Assembly (NCBI RefSeq): GCF_004217215.1
Contig: NZ_SHKP01000004.1
Location: forward strand, 528,829-592,828
From: Rivibacter subsaxonicus
GTDB taxonomy: Bacteria; Pseudomonadota; Gammaproteobacteria; Burkholderiales; Burkholderiaceae_C
Direction of reading: 5' to 3'
DNA length: 64,000 bases
The translations under genes were made by a program, and so were the position numbers. Below the pieces are notes generated by a model that saw nothing but the letters and a program-made list of their open reading frames with translations, made no database searches and had not been told where the DNA came from. Positions 18,623 to 27,292 of the stretch are shown here, piece by piece (within the stretch, counting starts at the first letter, position 1; each line of letters starts with the position of its first letter).

Positions 18623-21220
18623 ATGGCCGTGATCCCGACTCCCGCTGCATTGCCCGCATCCCACCCAGCGTTGCGCCCGCCTTCGGTCTTCACGCTCGCC
18701 TGGCGCCAGTTGCTGCGCGACCTGCGCGCCGGCGAACTGCGGCTGCTGGTGGTGGCGGTGACGCTGGCGGTGGCGGCGCTGAGCGCGGTCGGCTTCTTTG
18801 CCGACCGCCTCAACGCCGGCCTCGCGCGCGACGCCAGCGCGCTGCTCGGCGGCGACGCGATCGTCGCCAGCGACCAGCCGGCGCCGCCGGCGGTGGCCGC
18901 GGCGGCCAGCGCCGCCGGCCTGGCGCTCGCGCGCAACGTGAGCTTCCCGAGCATGGCGCGCGCCGACGAGGCGCAGGGTGGCGCCGCGCGTCTGGTCGCG
19001 GTCAAGGCGGTCAGTCCCGGCTACCCGCTGCGCGGCAGCCTGCGCATCACCGATGCGCCCGGCGCGACGCCGCGCCAGACGCGCGAGATCCCGGCCGCCG
19101 GCACCGTCTGGGTCGACGCCGCGGTGCTCGACTCGCTCAACCTGCGCATCGGCGACCCCTTGCTGCTCGGCGACGCGGCGCTGCGCATCGCCGCCATCAT
19201 CGGCGAGGAGCCCGATCGCGGCACCGGCTTCATGAGCTTTGCGCCGCGCGTCATGCTGGCCGAGGGCGATCTTGCCGCGACCGCGCTGGTGCAGCCGGCC
19301 AGCCGCGTGATCTATCGCAGCGCGGTGGCGGCGCGAACCGGCGATGCGCGCGCCAAGACTGCCGTGCGCGAGTTCGTGAAGACCGTGAAGGCCAAGATCG
19401 ACAGCGAGGGCTGGCGCGGCGTGCGCGTCGAGTCGCTCGAGAGCGGCCGGCCAGAGATGACGCAGACGCTGGCGCGCGCGCAGGCCTTTCTCAACCTGGT
19501 GGCGCTGCTGTCGGCGCTGCTGGCGGCGGTGGCGGTGGCGATCGCCTCGCGTGAGTACGCGCAGCGCCGGCTCGACGACTGCGCGATGCTGCGCGTGCTC
19601 GGCCAGTCGCAGCGCCGCATCGCCTGGGCCTACGCGCTCGAGTTCATCGCGGTCGGCCTGCTCGCCAGCGTGCTCGGCGTGCTGCTGGGCCTGGCGGTGC
19701 ATGGCGTGTTCGTTGCGTTGCTGGTCGGCCTGGTGTCGGCCAGCCTGCCGGCGCCGAGCCTGTGGCCTGCGCTGTTCGGCATCGGTGTCGGCCTGACGCT
19801 GCTGGTCGGCTTCGGCCTGCCGCCGGTGCTGCAACTGGCTCGGGTGCCACCGCTGCGCGTGATCCGGCGCGACCTCGGCGAGATGAAGGCCACCTCGCTG
19901 CTGGTGCTCGCGCTCGGTGCGGTGGGCTTCTGCGCGCTGCTGCTGGCGGTGGCCTCCGACCCGAAGCTCGGCGCGATCACCGTCGGCGGCTTCGCGGCGG
20001 CGATCGGCGTCTTCGCGCTGGTCGCGTGGATCGCGGTGAGCCTGCTGCGACGGCTAGTGCCGGGCTCCAGAGCGCCGCGCTGGCTGGTCCTGGCAACGCG
20101 CCAGGTCGCGGCGCGGCCGGGCTACGCCGTGCTGCAGGTGAGCGCGCTCAGCGTCGGCCTGCTGGCGCTGATGCTGCTGGTGCTGCTGCGCACCGACCTG
20201 GTCGACAGCTGGCGCGCCGCGACGCCGCCCGATGCGCCGAACCGCTTCGTCATCAACATCCAGCCCGAGCAGAGCGAGGCCTTCCAGCGCCAGCTGCGCG
20301 CCGGCGGCGTCGAGCGCTACGACTGGTACCCGATGATCCGCGGCCGGCTGGTGGCGATCAACGACAAGCCGGTCAGGCCCGAGGACTTCGCGGCCGACCG
20401 CGCGCAACGCCTGGTCGAGCGCGAGTTCAACCTCAGCCACGCGGCGCAGCCGCCGACGCACAACCCGATCACCGCCGGCAAGTGGGTCGCCGAGGACCCC
20501 GAGGCCCTGAGCGTGGAGGAGGGCTTGGCCGCGCAACTGGGCCTCAAGCTCGGCGACGCGCTGACATTCGACATCGCCGGCATCCAGAAGAGCGGCCGCA
20601 TCGCCAACCTGCGCAAGGTCGACTGGGGCTCGATGCGGGTCAACTTCTTCGTGATGTTCCAGCGGGACCAGATGCCGGAGCTGCCGGCCACCACCATCGC
20701 CGCCTTCCGTGCGCCCGAGGGCGTGGCGGCGGTCGCCTTCGACAGTGCGCTGTCCAAGGCCTACCCCAACATCACCAACGTCGATGTCTCGGCCTCGATC
20801 ACGCAGGTGCAGCGCGTGCTCGACCAGGTGGTGCGCGCGGTCGAGTTCCTGTTCGGCTTCACGCTCGCGACGGGCCTGGTCGTGCTGTTCGCCGCCGTCA
20901 CCGCCACCCGCGAGCAGCGCGCGCGCGAGTACGCGGTGATGCGCGCGATGGGCGCCGGAAGCGCCTTGCTGGCCCGGGTCCAGCGGGCCGAACTGGTGGG
21001 CGTGGGCCTGCTCGCCGGCGTGCTGGCCGCGCTGGCGGCGGCGGCGGTCGGCTGGGCGCTGGCGCGCTATGTCTTCGAGTTCAGCTGGACCGCCTCGCCC
21101 TGGGTGGTGCTGGCCGGCGGCGCGGCCGGTGCGCTGCTCGCGCTGGCGGCCGGCTGGTGGGGCCTGCGCGAGGTGCTGCGGCGGCCGGTGATGGAGACCC
21201 TGAGGCGCGCGCCGGAGTAG
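18623..21220 (+). CDS. FtsX-type ABC transporter permease, YbbP-like
   Basis: An 865-residue inner-membrane permease with two FtsX/MacB-type domains. One helix sits near the N-terminus ('LLVVAVTLAVAALSAVGFF') before a large periplasmic domain. A first set of three helices lies around residues 285-400 and further helices at 430-520; a second periplasmic domain and the final FtsX helices follow at about 750-850. Size and layout match YbbP, which usually works with the ATPase YbbA near the lysophospholipase gene tesA; neither is adjacent here. The start is uncertain: ATG 18623 has AAGG upstream, while ATG 18596 would add nine residues. Confidence 0.88.
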   Translation: MAVIPTPAALPASHPALRPPSVFTLAWRQLLRDLRAGELRLLVVAVTLAVAALSAVGFFADRLNAGLARDASALLGGDAIVASDQPAPPAVAAAASAAGLALARNVSFPSMARADEAQGGAARLVAVKAVSPGYPLRGSLRITDAPGATPRQTREIPAAGTVWVDAAVLDSLNLRIGDPLLLGDAALRIAAIIGEEPDRGTGFMSFAPRVMLAEGDLAATALVQPASRVIYRSAVAARTGDARAKTAVREFVKTVKAKIDSEGWRGVRVESLESGRPEMTQTLARAQAFLNLVALLSALLAAVAVAIASREYAQRRLDDCAMLRVLGQSQRRIAWAYALEFIAVGLLASVLGVLLGLAVHGVFVALLVGLVSASLPAPSLWPALFGIGVGLTLLVGFGLPPVLQLARVPPLRVIRRDLGEMKATSLLVLALGAVGFCALLLAVASDPKLGAITVGGFAAAIGVFALVAWIAVSLLRRLVPGSRAPRWLVLATRQVAARPGYAVLQVSALSVGLLALMLLVLLRTDLVDSWRAATPPDAPNRFVINIQPEQSEAFQRQLRAGGVERYDWYPMIRGRLVAINDKPVRPEDFAADRAQRLVEREFNLSHAAQPPTHNPITAGKWVAEDPEALSVEEGLAAQLGLKLGDALTFDIAGIQKSGRIANLRKVDWGSMRVNFFVMFQRDQMPELPATTIAAFRAPEGVAAVAFDSALSKAYPNITNVDVSASITQVQRVLDQVVRAVEFLFGFTLATGLVVLFAAVTATREQRAREYAVMRAMGAGSALLARVQRAELVGVGLLAGVLAALAAAAVGWALARYVFEFSWTASPWVVLAGGAAGALLALAAGWWGLREVLRRPVMETLRRAPE

Positions 21221-21232
21221 GGCGCGTGCCGC

Positions 21233-22030
21233 TCAGGCCCGCGCGAGGAAGCGCGCGATGGCCTGGTTCACCACCTCGGGATGGGTGACCGGCCCCATGT
21301 GGCCCAGGCCTTCGAACTCCAGCACCTCGACCCGCGGCAGCACCGCCGTCAGCAGCCGCGCCACCCCGTGCGCCGAGGCCGTGCTGCGCTTGCCCACCAT
21401 GTAGAGCACCGGCATGTCGAGCGCGCGGAAGGCCGCCAGCGGCGTGGGCTCGGTGGACAGCGCATGCTTCCAGCGACGCACGTTCCTCACCGACTCGGCA
21501 ATCGGCGGCTTGCGCTGCTCCGGCGTGCGCGCCCAGCTGCCGGCGCCCATCCAGTAGTCGATGAAGCACGCGGCGGCGGCGTCCTGGTTGCCCGCGTCGA
21601 GGGCGGTGGCGGCGGCTGCCACCGCGTCGCGGATGCCATCGGCCTCGTTCGGTGCGGGGGACTGCGCCTCGATCAGCGCGAACAGGGTCGGCTCGTACAG
21701 CGCCATCGCGCGCACGCGCCCCGGATCGGCCAGCGCCGCGAGTAGCGCGACCGCCGCGCCGTAGGAATGGCCGACCAGCGCCAGCGGCGAGCCGGCCCTG
21801 GCCAGCACCGGCTCGATCAGCGCAACCTCGTCGCGCAGGCTGATGACGCGGTCCGAGGGCCACTCCGGGCTCTTGCCGGAACCGTAGGAGTCCGGCGCCA
21901 GCACGTGGAAGTCCGGTGCCAGCAACTCGAGCAGCCCGCGCCACTGCGTCGAGTTGCTCGCGTTGGAGTGCATGCACACGACCCCGGGGCCGGTTCCGGC
22001 TTCACGAAAGAAGGCTTCGAGCTGTGGCAT
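21233..22030 (-). CDS. Alpha/beta hydrolase
   Basis: A 265-residue alpha/beta-hydrolase fold protein. The oxyanion region is 'CMHSNASNSTQW', the nucleophile elbow is 'VGHSYGAAVA' (Ser), and the catalytic His is in 'FEGLGHMGPVTHP' near the C-terminus; an Asp before the cap is in 'ALDMPVLYMVG'. It has no signal peptide. It is the last gene of a leftward run of nine closely spaced genes (27117 to 21233). The substrate is not predictable; neighbouring thioesterase, SDR and flavin enzymes suggest small-molecule catabolism. Confidence 0.85.
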   Translation of the reverse strand: MPQLEAFFREAGTGPGVVCMHSNASNSTQWRGLLELLAPDFHVLAPDSYGSGKSPEWPSDRVISLRDEVALIEPVLARAGSPLALVGHSYGAAVALLAALADPGRVRAMALYEPTLFALIEAQSPAPNEADGIRDAVAAAATALDAGNQDAAAACFIDYWMGAGSWARTPEQRKPPIAESVRNVRRWKHALSTEPTPLAAFRALDMPVLYMVGKRSTASAHGVARLLTAVLPRVEVLEFEGLGHMGPVTHPEVVNQAIARFLARA

Positions 22031-22074
22031 CGGTGGCTCCTGTGGCAGCGGTGGCGGTCCGGGCAGCGCGGCGC

Positions 22075-22419
22075 CTACAGCTTCGAGTCCCAGTGATACT
22101 GGTGCAGCACGCGGTGTGCGATCGGCGTGAAGACCAGGGCCGTCGCGGCCACGAAGACCAGCCCGGCGTAGAGCGCGTACAGGCCGGCAAAGAGCTTGCC
22201 GCCTGGCGTGGTCAGCGCATTGACCGGCCCCATGCCGCCGAGCAGCATGGCGGCGTTGAGAAAGGCGTCGATCAGTGAGAGCTGCTCGAAGTGCATGTAG
22301 CCGAGCATGCCGATGCCGAGCGACACCAGCACCAGACCGGCCGCGAGCAGCACGTGCACCAGCAGGCGCCTGGCAAATCCGGCGTGCGACAGCGGGGGCT
22401 GCTTTTTCGATTCGTACAT
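22075..22419 (-). CDS. Small membrane protein resembling a two-helix ion-channel fragment
   Basis: A 114-residue protein with two strong hydrophobic helices ('LLVHVLLAAGLVLVSLGIGMLGYMHF' and 'FAGLYALYAGLVFVAATALVF') and a re-entrant-like segment between them ('AFLNAAMLLGGMGPVNAL'). The helix-pore-helix spacing is like two-TM potassium channels, but the filter position reads GGMGP instead of TVGYG, so canonical K+ selectivity is not expected. It lies 44 bases upstream of the hydrolase gene and 25 bases downstream of the SDR gene. Confidence 0.7.
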   Translation of the reverse strand: MYESKKQPPLSHAGFARRLLVHVLLAAGLVLVSLGIGMLGYMHFEQLSLIDAFLNAAMLLGGMGPVNALTTPGGKLFAGLYALYAGLVFVAATALVFTPIAHRVLHQYHWDSKL

Positions 22420-22444
22420 GAGCGATCCGCGCTGCGTCCCGAAC

Positions 22445-23206
22445 TCAGATCAGGTAGCCGCCATCGACCGGCAGTGCATGGCCGGTGGTGAACGACGCGC
22501 CCTTCGAGCACAGCCACAGCACGGCGTTGGCCACCTCCTCGGGCACGCCGACGCGTCCGAGCGGATGCATCGCCAGCACCCGGGCCGTCCTGGCCGGGTC
22601 CGAGGTGAGGCCGGCGCGATCGGCCAGCGGCGTCTGGATCACGGCCGGCGCGACCGCGTTGATGCGCACGCCCTGGTCGGCGTACTCCAGCGCCGCCGCC
22701 TTGGTGAGCCCGACCACGCCGTGCTTGCTGGCGTAGTAGGCGACCCCGAGCCGGCCTCCGCGCAGACCGGCCACCGAGGCCATGTTGACGATGGCGCCGC
22801 GCGTCCTGACGATGTGCGGCAGTTCGTACTTCATGCTGAGGAACACGCCCTTGAGGTTGATGTCGATCACCTCGTCCCAGCTGGTTTCCGAGTACCGGGC
22901 CAGCGGCACGAAGGGATCGCCCTCGATGCCGGCGTTGTTAAAGGCGAAGTTCAGCGCGCCGTAGTGCTCGACGGCGCGGGCGACCAGCGCCTCGACCTCG
23001 GACGCCTTCGACACATCGGCCTTGACGAAGATCGCATCGCCGCCGGCGGCGCGAATCAGGCTCACCGTCTCGGTCGACTCCTCGCTGCGCCGGCTGGCGA
23101 CCACCACGCGGGCACCCTCGGCGGCAAAGGCCAGCGCCGTGGCGCGTCCGATGCCCGAACTGCCGCCGGTGACGAGGGCGACTTCTCCGTTGAACAAGGT
23201 CGTCAT
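22445..23206 (-). CDS. Short-chain dehydrogenase/reductase (SDR)
   Basis: A 253-residue classical SDR. The cofactor motif is 'VTGGSSGIG' (residues about 13-21), 'NNAG' follows near residue 90, the catalytic Ser is in 'NMASVAGLRG' and the Tyr/Lys pair is in 'YYASKHG'. The Arg residues after the first strand ('ASRRSEES') favour NADP(H) over NAD(H). The C-terminal 'HALPVDGGYLI' is typical. It is part of the nine-gene leftward run. Its substrate cannot be told from sequence. Confidence 0.9.
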   Translation of the reverse strand: MTTLFNGEVALVTGGSSGIGRATALAFAAEGARVVVASRRSEESTETVSLIRAAGGDAIFVKADVSKASEVEALVARAVEHYGALNFAFNNAGIEGDPFVPLARYSETSWDEVIDINLKGVFLSMKYELPHIVRTRGAIVNMASVAGLRGGRLGVAYYASKHGVVGLTKAAALEYADQGVRINAVAPAVIQTPLADRAGLTSDPARTARVLAMHPLGRVGVPEEVANAVLWLCSKGASFTTGHALPVDGGYLI

Positions 23207-23263
23207 GGAGTTTCTCCAGCTTGGGAAGTCGATGCCTCGGCGCTGCGAGGCGGGTGTTTCGGG

Positions 23264-24247
23264 TCAGGCGACGCGCGCTCGTGTGCCCGCCGCGCGTGCC
23301 AGCAGGGCCTGCGCCTCGCGCGTCATGCGCTGCACGATGTCGCCGGCCGGCGCCACATCGTGCATCAGGCCGACCGCCTCGCCGGCCAGCATGCAGGTGT
23401 TGTCGGGGTCGCCGGCGTGGAAGCCCTGCCAGTAGCGTGCCTCCTCGCGTTCGAGGGTGCCCGGCTCGGCGAGCACCGACTCGCGACCATGCCAGTCGTC
23501 GACGAAGCGCGACCTGATTGCGCGCGCGGTGAACGATCCGGGCCAGTGGTAGCGGCGCGCGACATCGGGCACCGTGGTGCGGACCGTCGAGTCGCCGTCG
23601 GCCGCCACCGCTGCCGCCTGCAGGCTCGGTGCGACCAGCGCCTCGCTGCTGGCCCAGAAGCGCGTGCCGACGAGCACGCCATCGGCGCCCAGCATCAGCG
23701 CCGCCGCGAGCCCGCGCCCGTCGGCAACGCCACCGGCCGCGACCAGCACGGTGTCGGGCGCGGCGCCGGCCAGGTAGTCGGCGATCTCCGGCACCAGCGT
23801 GAAGGTCGCGCGCGCGAGCCCGTGGCCGCCGGCCTCGGCACCCTGCGCCACGATCACGTCGGCGCCGGCCGCAACCGCCTCGCGTGCCAGCGCCAGCGTC
23901 TGCACCTGGCACATCAGCCGCGCGCCGGCGGCCTTGATGCGCGGCGCGAACGGGGCCAGCTCGCCGAAGGAGAGCATCACCGCGACCGGCGTCTGCGCCA
24001 GCACCAGATCGAGCAACTGCGGCTTCTGCGCCAGCGACCAGGTGATGAAGCCGCAGCCGACGCGGGCCGTGCCGGCCGCCGCGAACTCGCGCTCCAGCCA
24101 GGCGGCGTCGCCGTAGCCGCCGCCGATCAGGCCGAGTCCGCCCGCCGCCGACACGGCCGCCGCGAGCTTGCCGCCGGCCGCCACGCCCATCGGCGCGGAG
24201 AGGATCGGATGCTCGATGCCGAGCATCTCCGTCAGTCGCGTCTGCAT
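23264..24247 (-). CDS. Nitronate monooxygenase-like flavoprotein (NPD family)
   Basis: A 327-residue TIM-barrel flavoprotein of the nitronate monooxygenase / 2-nitropropane dioxygenase family. FMN-binding elements are visible: 'HPILSAPMGVAAGG' at the N-terminus, 'IVAQGAEAGGHG' in the middle, and 'LVAAGGVADGRGLAAALMLGADGVLVGTRF' near residue 190. Members oxidise nitroalkane anions, but many related proteins are enoyl reductases or of unknown function. It lies 57 bases upstream of the SDR gene on the same strand. Confidence 0.88.
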   Translation of the reverse strand: MQTRLTEMLGIEHPILSAPMGVAAGGKLAAAVSAAGGLGLIGGGYGDAAWLEREFAAAGTARVGCGFITWSLAQKPQLLDLVLAQTPVAVMLSFGELAPFAPRIKAAGARLMCQVQTLALAREAVAAGADVIVAQGAEAGGHGLARATFTLVPEIADYLAGAAPDTVLVAAGGVADGRGLAAALMLGADGVLVGTRFWASSEALVAPSLQAAAVAADGDSTVRTTVPDVARRYHWPGSFTARAIRSRFVDDWHGRESVLAEPGTLEREEARYWQGFHAGDPDNTCMLAGEAVGLMHDVAPAGDIVQRMTREAQALLARAAGTRARVA

Positions 24248-24291
24248 CCTGTCCTCCGTTCGGCGGGTGCCGCTTGCCGGGCGAGGCCGGT

Positions 24292-24741
24292 TCAGCCTTC
24301 GCTCAGGTAGCCGCGTGCCAGCGCCAGGTCCTGGTTCTCGAAGATCGCCATCGCCGTCGTCATGCGCCTGAAACCGAGCCTCGCATAGAACGGCTCCTTG
24401 CCCGGCACGGCGTAGAGGATGACCTTCTTGTGCCCGCGCGACAAGCTCAGCAGCCGGGCCACCACCTGCTTGCCGAGCCCCATGCCCTGGTGGCTCGGCA
24501 GCACCGCGACGTCGCAGATGTAGGAGCAGTCCACGCCATCGGCCAGCGCGCGGCCGACGGCCACGAGCCGGCCGCCGTCGCGCACGAAGCAGCGGAAGCG
24601 GCTGTTGGAGAAGGCAGTCTCGAGGTCGGCCGGGTTCTTGTTGCCGAGCGGCGCCGCGCGGTAGAGCGCGGTGAGTTCGTGCCAGTCGAGTTCCTCGAGC
24701 GAGTCGGACCAGACCAGCGAGTTCGCATCCTGCTGGCGCAT
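24292..24741 (-). CDS. GNAT-family N-acetyltransferase
   Basis: A 149-residue GNAT acyltransferase. The acetyl-CoA loop is 'VLPSHQGMGLGKQVV' (Q/RxxGxG/A type), with motif B at 'ILYAVPGKEPFYARLGFRRM'. Proteins with this 'PGKEPFYARLGF' ending are commonly related to small amine or amino-acid acetyltransferases. The start ATG overlaps the stop of the upstream gene by one base (TGATG), so the two are translationally coupled. The acceptor is unknown. Confidence 0.88.
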   Translation of the reverse strand: MRQQDANSLVWSDSLEELDWHELTALYRAAPLGNKNPADLETAFSNSRFRCFVRDGGRLVAVGRALADGVDCSYICDVAVLPSHQGMGLGKQVVARLLSLSRGHKKVILYAVPGKEPFYARLGFRRMTTAMAIFENQDLALARGYLSEG

Positions 24742-25115
24742 CAGGCCTGCCTCGGCACGCGCTGCGCCGGGTCGTAGAAGAACTGCTCCTCGGCCATGCG
24801 CTCGCCCTCCCAGCGCTGGTAGGCCAGCTCTTCCATCTGCGTGACCGTGCCGTCGAGCCACTCGAAGCGGAAGATCCAGCGGATCACCACCCGGTCGCCC
24901 TCGACGAAGACCGGGCGCACGCACTGCGAGTGCACCGAGCGGGCCCGCGCCAGCACCTTGCGTTCGTTGGCCACGTGCAGTTCGCGGCCGACGCGCGGCT
25001 CGGCCTGGTTCTCGCGCATCGAGGCGCTGGCCGTGTAGAACTCCTCGATGGCCTCGGCATGCGCGTTCTCTTCGACGCGGGCGATGAAGCGTTCGAGCGT
25101 GTGTTGGCTTGGCAT
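24741..25115 (-). CDS. NTF2-like / SnoaL-like protein
   Basis: A 124-residue protein with the alpha+beta cone pattern of the NTF2-like superfamily: N-terminal helices ('TLERFIARVEENAHAEAIEEFY'), then beta strands containing 'VIRWIFRFEWLDGTVTQMEELAYQRWEGERMAEEQFFYDP'. Such proteins are small-molecule isomerases, cyclases, hydratases or ligand binders. There is no signal peptide. It is coupled to the GNAT gene. A specific role is not predictable. Confidence 0.8.
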   Translation of the reverse strand: MPSQHTLERFIARVEENAHAEAIEEFYTASASMRENQAEPRVGRELHVANERKVLARARSVHSQCVRPVFVEGDRVVIRWIFRFEWLDGTVTQMEELAYQRWEGERMAEEQFFYDPAQRVPRQA

Positions 25116-25154
25116 CGGCGTGGCTCGCGAGGTGGGTGAGGCGGCAGTTGGTGT

Positions 25155-25913
25155 TCAGCGCGCAAGTTGCGGGAGCCGCGCCGAAAGCGGCGGCACCAGC
25201 CGCGCGCCGCCCGCCAGGCGCTGGTCGTGGCGGTAGTCCTCGTGCTCGCGCAGGATCCACGCGTCGCGTGCGAAGCGCGCCTTGAGCGCCGCCACGATGG
25301 CCACGAAGCTGTGGGCCTCGGCGGCGTTGCTGTCCAGGTGCACCACGCCGGCCCGCGGCTGCTGCAGCAGCGCCAGCAGCGCGGCCGCGGTGTCGGCCAT
25401 GAACGAGCACGCCGGGCGCCATGCGCGGCTGGCCGCCACGCAGCCATCGCGGGCCTGCCACTGGTCGAGCGCCATCAGCATGTTGTTGCCGGGCTGGCTG
25501 GGGTCGATCTGCCAGCCGATGCGCGCCACCGTGGCGCCGGGATTGGCGCAGAGCACCGCGTCTTCGCAGGCGATCTTGTAGCGGCCGTAGTCGTCACGGG
25601 CGTTGCGCGCCGAGTCCGGCGCGTGCGGGCCGTCGGGCTCGTGATCGAAGACCATCGCGGTGCTCGTGAAGACGAAGGGCATCGCCCGCTCGGCCGCGTG
25701 AGCCGCCAGCCGCGCGGCCCAGTCGGCGCTCCCCATCGCAAGGTGGGCGATCGCCTCGGCTCGCGTCGCGTCGAGCCACCGTTGCGTGGCCTGGATGTCA
25801 TCGGGGTTGATGCGCGCACGGTCCCAGCCGATCACGTCCACGCCGGCCGCGCGCGCCGCCTGGGCGAGCCGTGGTGCGAGGGTACCGTTGAGGCCGGTGA
25901 CGAGCAGCTTCAT
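25155..25913 (-). CDS. NAD(P)-dependent epimerase/reductase, RmlD-like
   Basis: A 252-residue extended SDR of the RmlD substrate-binding type. The Rossmann motif at the N-terminus is 'VTGLNGTLAPRLA', a Ser/Thr follows in 'FVFTSTAMVFDH', and the catalytic pair is in 'YGRYKIACED' (YxxxK). It is shorter than most dTDP-4-dehydrorhamnose reductases and has no rhamnose genes around it, so another substrate is likely. It is in the leftward operon between the thioesterase and the NTF2-like genes. Confidence 0.82.
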   Translation of the reverse strand: MKLLVTGLNGTLAPRLAQAARAAGVDVIGWDRARINPDDIQATQRWLDATRAEAIAHLAMGSADWAARLAAHAAERAMPFVFTSTAMVFDHEPDGPHAPDSARNARDDYGRYKIACEDAVLCANPGATVARIGWQIDPSQPGNNMLMALDQWQARDGCVAASRAWRPACSFMADTAAALLALLQQPRAGVVHLDSNAAEAHSFVAIVAALKARFARDAWILREHEDYRHDQRLAGGARLVPPLSARLPQLAR

Positions 25914-25937
25914 GCGGCATGCACGGTGCGCGACCCT

Positions 25938-26348
25938 TCAACGCGAGCCCGGCGGAATGGCATAGGTGCCGACCGCGTGCGCCACCGGCTCGGCTACGCC
26001 CTGCGAGTAGATCGACACCTCGCCGATTGCCAGCGTCCTGCCGAGCTTGAGCAGCTTGCAGACGCCGACGATGCTGCGATCGGCCGACGGCTTGCGCAGG
26101 AAGTTGATGTTCAGGCTGGTGGTCACCGTCAGCGGCACGATGCCGATCTCGCCGAGGATCGCCACGTACAGCGCCACGTCGGCCACGGTCATCATCACCG
26201 GCCCCGACACGGTGCCGCCCGGCCGCAACTCGTCGAAGCCGACCGGATGAATCACGGTGGCGGACGCATTGCCGACCTGTTCGACGATGCTCTTGTTCTG
26301 CGGAAACGCCGATGCCAGGAACTCGGTGATCTCTTCTTTGGTGGCCAT
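25938..26348 (-). CDS. PaaI-type hotdog-fold thioesterase
   Basis: A 136-residue hotdog-fold protein of the PaaI/YigI group, hydrolysing acyl-CoA thioesters. The conserved region 'LRPGGTVSGPVMMTVADVALYVAIL' contains the Asp expected at the start of the long helix ('ADVA'), and 'TTSLNINFLRKP' is the usual following strand. ATG 26348 is preferred over an in-frame ATG at 26414 because the domain begins with 'EEITEFLASAF' right after it. It lies between the racemase and the RmlD-like gene. Confidence 0.85.
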   Translation of the reverse strand: MATKEEITEFLASAFPQNKSIVEQVGNASATVIHPVGFDELRPGGTVSGPVMMTVADVALYVAILGEIGIVPLTVTTSLNINFLRKPSADRSIVGVCKLLKLGRTLAIGEVSIYSQGVAEPVAHAVGTYAIPPGSR

Positions 26349-26403
26349 GTGCGTGCGTGCTGAAGGTGGTTTGCTGATCGGCATCCACGGGTGCGGTCCG
26401 CGC

Positions 26404-27117
26404 TCAGGATGCATGCCCCGCGCCCACCGACCGCAGCAGCGCCGCCCGCGCCAGCAGCCGCGTCGAGTCCAGCGTGGGCAGGGCGGAGTTGGCGTCGTCG
26501 AGGATCAACGGGATCTCGGTGCAGCCGAGTATGACGGCCTCGCAGCCCTGTTCCGCCTTGAAGCGCCGGACCACCGACTGGAAGCAGGCCACACCCTCGG
26601 GCCGGACGATCCCGCAGACCAGCTCGTCCATGATGATCCGGTGCATCTCGTCGCGCTCGGCGGCGCCGGGTCGCACGCAAGCCAGCCCGCGCGCGGCCAG
26701 CTTCTGCGGGTAGACCTCGCTGTCGACCAGCCAGCGCGTGCCCATCAGGCCCAGGCGCCGGTAGCCGCGCCGCGCCGCCTCGGCCGCCACCACATCGGCG
26801 ATATGCAGCCAGGGCAGCGGCGAGCGCGGCTCGACATGGGCGAAGGCCTGGTGGATGGTGTTGTCGGGGCAGACCAGGAAGTCGCATCCGATGCCCGCGA
26901 GCTTGCGCGCCGAGGCCAGCATCAGCTCGCCGACGCCTTGCAGGTCGGCAGCGTCGAGGCAGCGCACGTACTCCGCGAGCGAGGGCGTGTGCATCGAGAC
27001 CTCGGGATGCGCATGCGGTCCTAGCAGCGCGGCGCCCTCGGCGCAGATCGTGCGGTAGCAGAGCGAAGCGCCCTCGGCGGAGCAGGCGACGATGCCGATG
27101 TGGAGGGGTGTGGCCAT
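26404..27117 (-). CDS. Aspartate/glutamate racemase family protein
   Basis: A 237-residue member of the PLP-independent Asp/Glu racemase family, which uses two cysteines as acid and base. The second is in 'VILGCTEIPLIL'. The first is in 'FLVCPDNTIHQAF', where the usual C-N-T is spaced as C-P-D-N-T, a variant seen in amino-acid racemase relatives. 'MGTRWLVDSEVYPQKL' is also characteristic. It is the first gene of the nine-gene leftward run. A damaged copy of its first 33 codons lies about 1.4 kb away at 28431-28529. Confidence 0.88.
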   Translation of the reverse strand: MATPLHIGIVACSAEGASLCYRTICAEGAALLGPHAHPEVSMHTPSLAEYVRCLDAADLQGVGELMLASARKLAGIGCDFLVCPDNTIHQAFAHVEPRSPLPWLHIADVVAAEAARRGYRRLGLMGTRWLVDSEVYPQKLAARGLACVRPGAAERDEMHRIIMDELVCGIVRPEGVACFQSVVRRFKAEQGCEAVILGCTEIPLILDDANSALPTLDSTRLLARAALLRSVGAGHAS

Positions 27118-27292
27118 GGAGCACTCGCAACATCAGGTGAGACTGTCTATGGAGGCGGCGCCAGCGTTGCCCGCTTGGCGGAACCCTTTGCTGGCGCAGG
27201 GTGGCAGGGGCAGGGGAGGTCTTGAACTGTGCGGGCGGCGTAGCCTAGGGCTTGGGTTCCGGGGGGAACCTGCAGACCGTCGAGGCAGCCAA

